Shown here: positions 42,847 to 55,565 of the stretch, piece by piece
How the letters are laid out: the number at the start of each line of letters is the position of its first letter
How positions within the stretch are numbered: the first letter of the stretch is position 1
NCBI GenBank assembly: GCA_022605405.1
Contig: JABYQQ010000013.1
Coordinates: 1,364,001-1,428,000 of the forward strand
Reading direction: 5' to 3'
Length of the DNA stretch: 64,000 nucleotides
From: Earliella scabrosa
Lineage: Eukaryota; Basidiomycota; Agaricomycetes; Polyporales; Polyporaceae
The notes under the pieces: model-generated
What the model saw: only the letters and a program-made list of their open reading frames with translations
What the model was told of the DNA's origin: nothing
Databases searched by the model: none
Position numbers and translations under genes: made by a program

Positions 42847-44495
42847 ATGTCTTCCCTCCGTCGTCTCGCACAAACCAATGCAGCCGTGTCCGCTTCGCCT
42901 AGAACGGGAGGCGCAGCGAGCGCATCCGCTGCCGCGTCCCCGTCCACGCCTGTCCGCCCTAGTACACCCAGGACGCGACTCGTCTACCCAATCTCCCCTG
43001 TGACCTCCCCTTCTCTCTCCGCATCCCAGCCGTTTGATTGGGAGGCAGCGAGGTCAAGACGTCCACCACCGTATGCTACTCCTCTGAACGCGAAGCGGAA
43101 GAATCGGTCGAGTGATATTGGAACACCAGGCAAGACTCCAAGCAAACGCGTGGTGCGGAAGAAGTCTCTCTACGAACGGTAAGTTCACTCAATTAGCGTG
43201 AGGGAACCTCCAGCAACCTTGGCAAGATCGCAAGCAAGTACGGACATTACTTTGTGCCCTGACTTGACCACGGCCATGCGAGCACTACGCACCTTACAAT
43301 ATCCGCTGCGTCTCAAGACGAATGACAGTGCGATTCGTCCATTGACAGAGGTTAAGCTCATAGCACCATACTGGTTAGAGTCGTTTGTAGGATAACGCCT
43401 TCCTGCCCAGGTTGCTGGAGTGTTGCCTATCCGACCCCCTGGCCCACCACTGACCATTGGAATCATCTCAACTAGGATTACTTCCATACCCTCTCAAATA
43501 TCGTTTGAGATATCGCAGTTTCCGCATAATGTACCACTCCCGTCACCACAAAACTCGGCACGAGTCATTGGCGGCACGTTGCACTTCCTGCACCTCTGTG
43601 TACGCGTCTCGCAGATCCGCCGAGTGCCCGACTCCGACCTCGGTTGGGAGGACATGTATCGAGAAGGCGAGGGTGAAGCATGGTTTGACTGGGTACGTCA
43701 TCTCTACTTGTCAACGCGTCGCCCGTCTCATGGAACCCTTGTCGCCAGACCGTGCCCCTTACATTCGTCCTCGTCTCCGCATCCGTCCTGAACACGCTGT
43801 ACCTCTTCACCCGCACGAAGACCTATTACCTCAACCTCGCTTCTGATCCCGTCTCCTCACCCCACGCGTCCTTTGTGAAACGCCCCCGTACGCCACACCG
43901 TAGCTCCTCGGACGACTTTGTCCCGCGCAGGTCCATCTTCGCGCTCCTCACTACATTCCTCGGTTCCCTCTTTTCCGCTCTCTGGCGTGGTTTCGTCTTG
44001 AGCGTCCGTTTCCTGCTGAACCTCAGTCCGCCGAAGATTCGCGCCCCGCAGCCATGGGAGGAGGACGAGCGCGTGCAGCAGCTCGAGGTATGGATCCCAG
44101 GCGAACTCGAAATGTCGCTGTTCGCGCTGTACTCTCCTGTCCACGCGCTCTTGTGGATGACGACAACCAGCGCGAACTGGATATTCATGTTCTTCATCAT
44201 GTTCATCGTCGGTGTCCAGGTATGTGCGCTGTGTTGACTGTATGTGCATGGTCCACTGACTTGGTGCAGATCCGGGCAATGAACCGCTCGTACGAAGCGT
44301 TGCTCAAGGACCGTTCCATCATCGCAGCGGAGGTCCTCCACGAGTACGACGAGAAGGTGCGTGACTGTGTGCCAACGATACTCGTCACGCAGTGCCTGAT
44401 TACGCTCGCAGTTCGTCAATCCACGCGTGAACCCCGTGCGCAAGGACGCTGCCGTTATGACGCACGAATCGGAGATGGTAAACATTTGGGAGTGA
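42847..44495 (+). CDS. NUR1: Nur1/Mug154-like nuclear rim membrane protein
   Basis: Predicted 396 residues. Exons are 42847-43178, 43476-43692, 43749-44219, 44270-44356 and 44412-44495. The first 110 residues are a Ser/Pro-rich basic segment. Family-like blocks follow: ISFEISQFPHNVPLPSP, VSQIRRVPDSDLGWEDMY, a hydrophobic pass (VPLTFVLVSASVLNTLYLF), LEVWIPGELEMSLFALYSPV, a second pass (WIFMFFIMFIVGVQI), and AAEVLHEYDEKFVNPRVNP. In yeast Nur1 forms the CLIP complex with Heh1/Src1 at the inner nuclear membrane, tethering rDNA and silencing heterochromatin. The first intron (43179-43475) is 297 bp while the others are 50-56 bp. The call rests on remembered similarity to yeast Nur1 in the WIP...SLF...SP and EYEDK blocks. 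Confidence 0.8.
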
Positions 44496-44778
44496 GGTTC
44501 CAAGGAACGGGCTTGCACGTTTGTGCCACGCATTCGCATCGCATCGATGCTTATAGTTTTTGACATGCTTCCACGGGTCTGGTTTCGGTTTCATGCTTCA
44601 CCACATCGCCCCATCTCGCCCTCCAATCAGCACTCTCATCACGATACCACACAGTGCATCCATAGTTGAGCTGTATTGCTTCATAATCCCCCACGCCTCC
44701 CGTCACGGTTACTCGGACAGAGCGATAGATTGCACGCATACAGATATTACATCGTCATTGATACACGGGTCCCTGGGT

Positions 44779-46256
44779 CTACGCCTTCGCGTCGCCGTTG
44801 GTCTCCTGCTGGTAAAACTTCATCAGGTCCTGTACATCCTCTCGACTGCCAAGGAAGACTGGGCAGCGCTCGTGGATGCTCGTCGGGACGATATCCAGAA
44901 TACGCTTCGTGCCCGTCGTCGCAACCCCTCCAGCCTGCTCCGTGAGGAACGCCATCGGGAACGCTTCGTACAGCAGCCGCAGCTTTCCCCGCTTGCTCTT
45001 CTTGTCGTCTGGGTAACCGAAGATCCCGCCGTAAAGGAGCGTACGGTGTACGTCTGCAACCATAGACCCGATGTATCGCGCCGAGTAAGGTGACTTGCCA
45101 TTCGCTGGGTACTTGATGCTGTTGAGGTAATTGAGGACGGGCTGGTGGAAGTACATCGAGTTACCCTCGTTGAACGAGTAGATCTTGCCTCGTGGCGGGA
45201 TCTTGATCTGTAAGTCCGCGAAGCATTAGCATGAATATCAACTGCTCAGTTTGACGTAGGACAGCATGACATACGTCAGGGTGCGTGAGGATGAACTCGC
45301 CGAGCGAAGCGTCGAGTGTGTAGCCGTTTACGCCGTGTCCCGTGGTCAACACCAAGTTCGCTGACGAACCGTACCTGCGCATAACGTGAGTAAGCACGGA
45401 ACTCACCAGTGTCACACGCACTCCGTACTCACATGGTGTAGCCGGCAGCGACCATCTCGCTGCCTGGTCTCAATACATCCTCAATCGTTCCCTTCGATCC
45501 TGGGGCCTGTTCGCACAAGCATCAGCCCCGCTCCCACATAATCCCAGCCCCTGACCGCCTCTGTCCACCTCCGACGTTCCCCTGACGTCGCGAACAGGGG
45601 GCTGAAGAATGAGCGACACTCACTATGTGGTATATGCCGAAGATAGTGCCAATGTTCACACCGGCGTCGATGTTGCTGCTACCGTCCAGCGGGTCGAAGA
45701 CGACGCAATACTTGCCCTTATACCGATCCTCGATGACGATCGCGTCCTCGAGTTCTTCCGAGACGAGCACGGCACACTTGCCGGATGCGCGCAGCGAGTT
45801 GACCATGATGTCATTCGAGAGGACATCGAGCTTCTTCTGCTCCTCGCCTTGCACGTTGGTCTCACCGGCCAGTCCCACCCTGTCTCACGCGCAGAGGCAC
45901 ATTCAGACATGGCCAAGGTGGAAGGAGGACAGAAAGACAGAAGGAGAGGGGGCACGATGAGGTCATCGCAGTATGCGATGGGAATCACGAGGATCACTCA
46001 CAAGTTAATCAGACGCGCTTTCCGGACATTAGTCGCGATGAACTTGGACGTCGTCTGGATGGCAGTCAGGAGAAGGGTGAGATCACCAGTCGCAGCTGCC
46101 CCGAGACTGAACTGGTCGGCGAGGACGTGACTGTCGGATTCGAATCCCCATATGCGATTAGCGATGAGATGAACGCGTGCGTGCATGAGATGAGGTCGAC
46201 ACCACGCACCGGGTAAGAGTGATGAGGTCGGTGCTGGGCAGCTCCTCTCCGGACAT
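44779..46256 (-). CDS. FBP1: Fructose-1,6-bisphosphatase
   Basis: Predicted 344 residues, normal family length. The enzyme hydrolyses fructose-1,6-bisphosphate in gluconeogenesis, in the cytosol. Exons are 46210-46256, 46002-46130, 45624-45879, 45433-45506, 45275-45374 and 44779-45207. Signatures: [28 protein letters not shown], the metal site [20 protein letters not shown], and the substrate-binding block [19 protein letters not shown] with [20 protein letters not shown]. The protein ends in GDAKA. The 5' side is only 315 bp from the next gene; a TATA-like ATATAAA (minus) lies near 46320. Repression by glucose is expected from fungal biology, but no operator was proven here. Confidence 0.96.
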
Positions 46257-46570
46257 GGCTGGGAGTGTGTGTGCGAGGATTGTGGATGATATGGGAGATG
46301 GTGGTGGTTGCAGAGAGGGTTTATATTCGCCGGAGCAAGACGGGATAGAACAGAGGTGTTCGGAAACGCGGGACCCCTGTGCCCGCGCTCGTCCCAAGGG
46401 TCTTGCCTTTTACGGCAATGACCTCCACTTCACATGCCCAAGTTCCGGACCCTGCACGACAAGAAAAGAGGCCCGGTCCATTTCCGGCTGTTCGTGAACA
46501 TAGTCAGTCTCAGCAGCAGCACCTCGGCATCCATTACCCACTAGATTAATGTAGATGTACAAGTCCACGG

Positions 46571-49120
<2,550 letters not shown>

Positions 49121-49171
49121 TCAGAAACGCGTCAGTGCGTGTGTGTATGAGTGCTATCCTTGTCCTGGGTG

Positions 49172-49276
49172 TCAGTTGTAGGACAGGTACCCTAAGAACG
49201 AGGTAAACGCACCAGATAATCCTTCCAGCTCCAACTTCAGCTCTGCTCCGATGTTCCAATGTTGTTGTAGATGCTC
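49172..49276 (-). other. Exon-like open block without a recognised gene
   Basis: A 105-nt minus frame follows a strong acceptor (pyrimidine tract then tctttgcag) with a CTTGACC branch-like site. It reads EHLQQHWNIGAELKLELEGL and ends SFLGYLSYN before a stop. I found no convincing upstream exon, so it may be part of a small unrecognised gene or of the 5' leader of the neighbouring transcription factor. Confidence 0.25.
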
Positions 49277-50950
49277 CTGCAAAGACGGGAATACGGGGAC
49301 GGGGAGAAGAAGCGAAACGGTCAAGTAAAGCAGCGGCTGCGCGGCGAGTCGCGGATGATCGCCTCTCGAGGAGAGCACCTGCTATACTTAACGGCGTGGT
49401 TCAACACATAATCGCTTTTTCAAACTCCGCCATATAGGCGCACCGTGTCGCGTTCTAGCGCCGCGCCTCCGTTCAACCGCGTCCTTCTTCTCGCCTCCGC
49501 TCTGGGCCTCTCGCTCTCTCTAGCCTCTCCCCGACTCCTCGCCGCTCTGTCCGAGAAGAATGATACACGCGGGAGTTGCGCGGGAGGACAGCTCGCTGCT
49601 GTTTGCACCACTCAATCATTACACCATTCCACGCTCCTGCACCAGCAGGGGTCGCTCTAGCCTCTTGGGACACGCTTAGCGAATGCGAAGACCCTGTCAG
49701 GTACTCCTGGATTCTGTGACGAGATGAAACAACACTTTCCGCTCCATACCCCATGATCCACGATGTGTAACAAGAGGATCAACGGGAAGCAACTTGTTGG
49801 CGGGCGCGTGACATCCGATCCCTCGTCTGTCGGATCCGTCCTCAATGATACCTCTGCAATCTCATCGACGACCATTCATGTATACCGACTTCACAACGCA
49901 AACGACGTGGCCTGCTATAACAGGGCTGGACGGCGGTTGCGCAGTGGAACCGCTCGTCCTGTCTTCAACGATCACGTCAGGCATCCACATTGTGCCAATT
50001 CTGAGGTGACAATGCCTGATAGTGAGTTTGGCTCCTCTAACGATGTGCCTCACTATGCATCTATTCACCCACGCTAGTTCCTACACCGCGTCTCCGTCTC
50101 GGTGCGTGACCGACACGAAGACACCGCAATCTGGCACTAATGTAGTAGGAACCCCGGGACTTCCGTTCCCTTGACTCCTTGTCTTGTATCGCGCTGTCGC
50201 ATCATCCCTATAGCTGTGCACTCATGAGAAGATGCCGAACAGTAGGAGGTGAGCGGCGCTGTCGTACATACCCTGCGCTAACCACCCAATGAAGGCTCTC
50301 GTCGTTTCACCATGCCTATCGAAGGTCTCGCCCACTTTTACTTCAATGTGTTCCACATCTTGCTCCACAAGGGACGGTGCTGGCAATGCAAACTGCGTAG
50401 TGGCGACGTCTGTCTTCCGTCAGCCAGACGAGCGTTGTGGATGGTTGACGCTGCTCCTACTACGCTTCGATGTGCGCGCAGGCTGTTCCATTCGCAATAT
50501 CCGAGGCGCGCAGCTACGCCACGACAGCGGCAACCGTCGTCACATATTTCCCAGCATACGCTGTTCACTTAGCTCCGTATGTGCACGATCATGAAGTCAG
50601 CATATGTCATATGTAGCTATAGCCACAATACATTCGTTGTGTTACAGCGTAGTACCTCACATGGGTGTGGGCACAGGCTTTGCTTGCAGGCCGCCTTCTG
50701 GTGCTGCGCGCACAGTAGTGATTAGGCAAGCGAATCTGTCCTGAGGGACAATCGCCAAGTTTCAAAATTTCAGTACTCAAGTCAGTGGCCGTCTCGGCGT
50801 CGGTGGGTTTGACGCCCATCGTAGGCACGTTACGGAGAGAGCGCCAAGCTCCTCGTACTTGACCTCTTTCACTCCTCCCACCATCCTCTCCATCGTGGTC
50901 GACGCACTCGCTGCACCCAGCGGTCTTGCCCGCTTCACCCGTCGCGCACT
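49277..50950. other. About 1.7 kb without a supported gene
   Basis: Contains promoters for the genes on either side. Several short open frames (49445-49660, 50289-50594 and others) lack ATG starts, splice context or family resemblance. Nothing else was recognised; a non-coding RNA cannot be excluded. Confidence 0.45.
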
Positions 50951-51988
50951 ATGACAGACCGCGTACGCTCGTTCAACGTCGACCTCACCCCGCGCAGGCA
51001 CCATGGCTATGCCGTCCTTCTATTCATCTTCGGAACACTGTTCCCCCCGCTAGGTGCGCATCCTCCCATCCTCACGACGTGGAGAAGAACGGTATCAGAA
51101 GGTCTCTGCAGCTGTTGCAGCGCGGTTTGGGATTGGGACCGATTTCTGGTTGAACGTGTTCCTCACGATCTGTGGATACATACCCGGTACGCCATCATCA
51201 TACCTGACGTTCGCTGCGGCGCGCTCATGCCCGCACAGGACACGCACACAACTTCTACATACAGGTGCACATCGCTTCGTGAGTGTAATACTGTAGTCGT
51301 GTTCACCCCTCCATCCTCCCAGAACATCAGAAACAACAAGACACACCGCCGGACGCCCAAGTGGGTGCAGAAGTACGGCCTCGTTGATACCTCCGAGATC
51401 AAGCGCAAGGAGCGTCGCTCGCAGTGGGCGAACCGCTACAACGACCGTCTGCCGCGCTCGACGCTCGAAGGGGCGCCGTACGAGGAGGGCCAAGAAGGCA
51501 GCTCGAGCACCGACCTGTCCGAGGAGAACTCCCGGCAGCAGCGCAACGCGAACCGGGGAGAGTACTGGGACCCGAACGAGGAGAGGTACTATGGCCAGAA
51601 CGGCGACTCGTCGAGCGTAATGACCGGAGGGTCCGGGCGTTGGCACTACCCTGCCAACTTCGACGACGCTATACCTGATCGCAAGAAGTCTACCAAGAAG
51701 AAGAAGGAGAAGAAGGACAGGTGGGCGCGCACGGAGGATGCGTATGCTGCGCAGGAGGAGAGCGGGTCGAGGCGGAGGAAGAAGTCGAAGAAGAGGCGGT
51801 CGACGGTAGGAGACGAGGACACGTACTCGCGCAGGAGCGACTCGACGACGGAGTTCCCGGAAGATCCGGAGGGTGGCCTCTACGGCGATCGTCGTCCAGC
51901 AGCTGGCAACGGGCCGGATGGCCCGGACAGAGCAGACGACGCGCCCCGCCGTACGAACGACTCGGATATCTTCAATCACGAATTGTAG
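50951..51988 (+). CDS. PMP3/RCI (UPF0057) membrane protein with long charged C-terminal extension
   Basis: Predicted 289 residues from exons 50951-51053, 51112-51186, 51239-51264 and 51323-51988. The third exon has only 26 nt. The N-terminal 70 residues form the PMP3 two-helix domain (HHGYAVLLFIFGTLFPPLAV; GIGTDFWLNVFLTICGYIPG), known from small plasma-membrane proteins affecting membrane potential and salt stress. A roughly 220-residue hydrophilic tail follows (THRRTPKWVQKYGLVDTSEI; EYWDPNEERYYGQNGD), with a Lys-rich patch and an acidic end. Typical PMP3 proteins are 50-60 residues, so this is the extended fungal form. The function of the tail is not known. Confidence 0.85.
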   Translation: MTDRVRSFNVDLTPRRHHGYAVLLFIFGTLFPPLGAHPPILTTWRRTVSEGLCSCCSAVWDWDRFLVERVPHDLWIHTRYAIIIPDVRCGALMPAQDTHTTSTYRCTSLRECNTVVVFTPPSSQNIRNNKTHRRTPKWVQKYGLVDTSEIKRKERRSQWANRYNDRLPRSTLEGAPYEEGQEGSSSTDLSEENSRQQRNANRGEYWDPNEERYYGQNGDSSSVMTGGSGRWHYPANFDDAIPDRKKSTKKKKEKKDRWARTEDAYAAQEESGSRRRKKSKKRRSTVGDEDTYSRRSDSTTEFPEDPEGGLYGDRRPAAGNGPDGPDRADDAPRRTNDSDIFNHEL

Positions 51989-52702
51989 GTAGCAGACGAG
52001 CGAATGCTGGAGGGGTGCGTTGGAGATGGAGAGAGGGGGGCACTTGACTTGGACGTGTCATTGGCGGGTCGAGTTTCTTGCGGTGCGCAGAAGAACATCA
52101 TTCATCCATCCATGTATATGTACCGCTCCCCGCATGGTTCCGGTATCTATTCACCACGATTTCAGTGTTGTGTCTCGCATGCTGTGGGTGGCCCTGATCA
52201 TCCTTCGTCTGGTAGATCCCAACAACCTCAAGATCCGGTTCAACAGCGACGAAGATACTCGCCTTCTGGGCTTTTCCCCGCTCTAATCCCTCCTCTCGTG
52301 CTTGCTCTAGACTCTCAGTCTTTGCTGTTCAGAGACAAAGCCATGCATACTCGGTTCTGCTGTTTGCAACTTGCCCCTGCCGTGATGACAACTTATCGAA
52401 CAGGATGCTGACGACGGTTGGCTATGAATACTGTATCGTACCCAACGGTCAGACGGCCTCGACCATCTCAACTCGCTCCACATGGGACGTGCCGGCTCAC
52501 CTCGCGTACATAGTTCCCTCGAGAAGGACGAGAAGCGCGGTCGCAGAGCAACTTTCTCATCACTGTCGTGGGCATCCATTCATTGCATATATAAAGCCGT
52601 GGGCTCTCGCGCGATGACGCCCTTCGTTCCCGCCGGCCCTTCGCCCTCCACACGCTCGGTTGGCCCAGCCACAGCCTCGCAATTTGGAGCTCGGGGGAAG
52701 AC
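51989..52702. other. Intergenic region between PMP3-like gene and PNGase A
   Basis: About 700 bp. Presumably the 3' region of the PMP3-like gene and the PNGase A promoter, with a TATATAAA box at about 52588, 110 bp before the ATG. No gene was seen. Confidence 0.45.
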
Positions 52703-55204
52703 ATGTTTTTGCACCTCGTTAGGAGCGCGCTCGCGGGCGTGCTGCTCGCGTCGTTCACAGTGCGCGCCGCGGTACTTGTTGACTTCCAGGTTGCACAGCC
52801 GCCGCCGCTCCCTCAAGATGCGAAACAATGCACCATCCAGATTCTGCAGTACGTATTCGCGACGGGCTACTTGCGGAACTGAACTGATAACACACGACAA
52901 CGTCGCAGGCGCACGTTCGGGTTTTCGTTTGGCATGTAGGTCATCTTCCCACACCCTGTGGGGCATGGTCGAATCTGAATGTCGCCGTGGCAGGTCCGAA
53001 ATTGTACAGTACGAGTGAGTGTTCTGCCAGCCTCGCGGGACTGCGACGCGTGCTGAGACATCGTTGTAAAGGCCGCCAACAGACTGTGGAGCCCCTGGTT
53101 CGTGGGCTGGTGTCAGTCTGAACTTCACCGTGACGTCCAACGGCACTCAGTTCGATCGTCTTGGTGAGTTTACGATGCTTAGTCGCAGCGTTATCAGTAC
53201 TCTGACTGTCCCCAGGCATTTTCACCTTCCAAAATGTGGAAAGTAGGTGCAACAGGGAACGGCCGTCGCTACTTTTAACCAGAGTTGTCTAGTCTGGCGT
53301 ACATCCACTCCGGAGCCAACTCGTGGAGACGGCATTATCTGGACCCACCTCAAGGACGTGACACGCTACATTCCGCTCTTCGCGAAGCCTGGTACCTTCA
53401 TCCTTCAGCTAGACAACTTGCTGCAACAAGGCTTGGACGGCCAGTATGCCAGTATGCTTGCAGTTTGCAGGTGTCTAGTACCCAAGGCTGACACCCGCGA
53501 TCCCCAGCAACGCTGCACGCCACGTTCTTCGCATCTTCTGCAGAGCACCCGCCTGCGCCGAAGGCAGACCTGATCATCCCCGTATCTACTCTGGCTAACG
53601 ACACGGGCAACGACGCCTCGGTGCCGCCCGCCTTCTCAGTAAGGCTACACGGTTCTGTACTGCATCTGGCGGCCCACGCACTGACCACGCTGGCTTTATT
53701 CGAAGCTCAATGTCACAGTACCCCAAAATGCGGTCAAGGTATTCGCCGAACTCTATGCTTCAGGGAACGGCAACGAAGAATTCTGGGTAAGGCATACGAG
53801 TATCTTCACGACATAGCACATGCATTGACTCTTGGGGGTCGCATGGATGCAGTACTTCAACACCGCCAACCAGTTCGTTCCCGATCTGCCGGATGGAACG
53901 ACCTTCGGCGACGGTCCTTTCCGCGAGGTCCGTATGTTGGTCGACGGCCAACTTGCGGGTGTCGCATTTCCGTGAGCTTCCTCGATACCTATTTTTCGAG
54001 CGTAAATCTCATCTGTCCATCAGATACGCTGTGATATTCACTGGGGGCATTGTACCGACCGCTTGGAGGTATGTAGTTCCCCGTCAACCGAAGGAAAGTC
54101 TCTCCCCTCTGATTCCCCTCCTCTAGGCCCATCACGTCGTACGGCGCAGTCGACCTCCCCACATACTTCCTCGACCTGACGCCCTTCGTGCCCATCCTGA
54201 CCGACGGCCAGCCGCACACGATCAGCCTCGACGTCGTCTCCGCAGAGGACAACCACGCGATCAACCAGAACTGGTTCGTGTCCGGCAACCTCCAGGTGGT
54301 GACCGACCCCTCGGGCAGGCCAACGACGGGCAAGATCACGCGCTACAACGCCGAGCCGTTCGCGGAGACGGCTACGACGGGCGTCGTGGGCGACAATGGC
54401 GACGTGAATGTGACCGTGGCCGCGACGCGCCGCATCCACATCGAATCCGTCATCACGAGCGGGTCAGGAAAGACGACGCACGTCGTGTGGAGCCAGAATT
54501 TGCAGTATTCGAACACGCAGAACTTCCTGGACGACACCTTTGTTCAGGTGCGCCCCCCAACTACAGCATACGCGTCTTCAGTTGGTGAACTCATGCTCTG
54601 TTCTGCGCTAGATCGTGAACCAGAGTGCGACGGGCAACTTCTTGTCGACGCACAACGGCGTGCCAGCTCTGGTGGACACGTTCTCGTACCCGTTGATCAT
54701 CAACTTCACTATCCTCACCCCTGACGGATCCAACTGTGAGTGTACTGGAGTGCGGGTCCTTTTCTGCCCCACTAACGATGGAGACCCGATGATCCTCCTG
54801 CAGTCGTCTCGACTTTCGACCACTCGTACAACCGCGTCTCCAAGCCCGCCCCGTTCATCTTGGGCTCTACGATCCGCAACCGCCAGCTCGCCAGTACGTC
54901 CTCCTTCGCCGTTGTCCGTATTCGCGCAGACCTGACCTTCACTCTGACAGGCGGCTTCTTCCGTTTGGCCTCGACGGGCAACAGCGGTAACGGCACCAAC
55001 TCGAACACCTTCTCTTACGTCGACCTGGAGGGCAACACGTACGACCGGGAGGTCACCGCGGTCAACAACGTCATCACCGCTGACCACCAGGGCGGCACAC
55101 TTGCGCCCCCTACCACGGCCGTCCACCCCGCCTTCATCCCCTCTGGTGCTCAACTCGAACTCGCGATACCTAGGTTGCCTGGTGGGAGGAAGATCGGGAA
55201 CTAG
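52703..55204 (+). CDS. Peptide-N4-(N-acetyl-beta-glucosaminyl)asparagine amidase A (PNGase A-like), secreted
   Basis: This gene encodes a secreted glycoamidase of the PNGase A family, which removes N-glycans from glycopeptides. It has about 13 exons. The signal peptide is in exon 1, 52703-52848 (MFLHLVRSALAGVLLASF). In-frame joins were read through VDFQVAQPPPLPQ, TFGFSFGMSEIVQYE, the cysteine-containing PPTDCGAPGSWAGVSLNFTV, GIFTFQNVEIWRTSTPEPT, WTHLKDVTRYIPLFAKPGTF, LDNLLQQGLDGQY, LPDGTTFGDGPFREVRMLVD and GGIVPTAWRPITSYGAVDLP. The large later exons (about 54126-54548) contain TISLDVVSAEDNHAINQNWF. The match to family order is continuous to the stop. Introns are about 45-75 bp. Several N-x-S/T sites fit a secreted protein. 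The enzyme activity is inferred from the family. Confidence 0.88.
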
Positions 55205-55565
55205 GCAACGAGATAGTTTTGATCTCCTCTGTTCTGTTACTTCCCCTGAGGATGTATGTCCACTGTCAGATCGTTCGTTGTTCGGAAAGCGAATACATCG
55301 AAAACATGGGACAACGCAGGCAACGTGTGGATCGTAACCAAGAAGCGCTATCTAAGCACCAAGCACCGAACCTCGTCAAGCTCCCGTCCCGCCGTACCTC
55401 GGCGCTGCTCCTATCACCGGAGAGTCCCTCAACACACATCGCGTCGCAGGCCGTTGAGGCCCGCTTTATGCCGTGTTGAACGGTATGCAGCGCATCGCTG
55501 GGTCACTAGAGCCTATCTGGTGAAGATATAGCGTCTAGGTGGTATCTCTTCTCATGTCTGGGAAC
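55205..55565. other. Convergent intergenic region
   Basis: About 360 bp holding the 3' ends of PNGase A and C1-THF synthase. No gene was seen. Confidence 0.5.

Noticed and set aside
43826..44566. 246-codon open frame on minus
   Set aside because: Antisense to NUR1, which has conserved blocks and good introns on plus.
51095..51979. 294-codon open frame on minus
   Set aside because: Antisense to the charged tail of the PMP3-like gene; Arg/Leu/Val composition without family resemblance is typical of a shadow of Lys/Glu/Asp codons.
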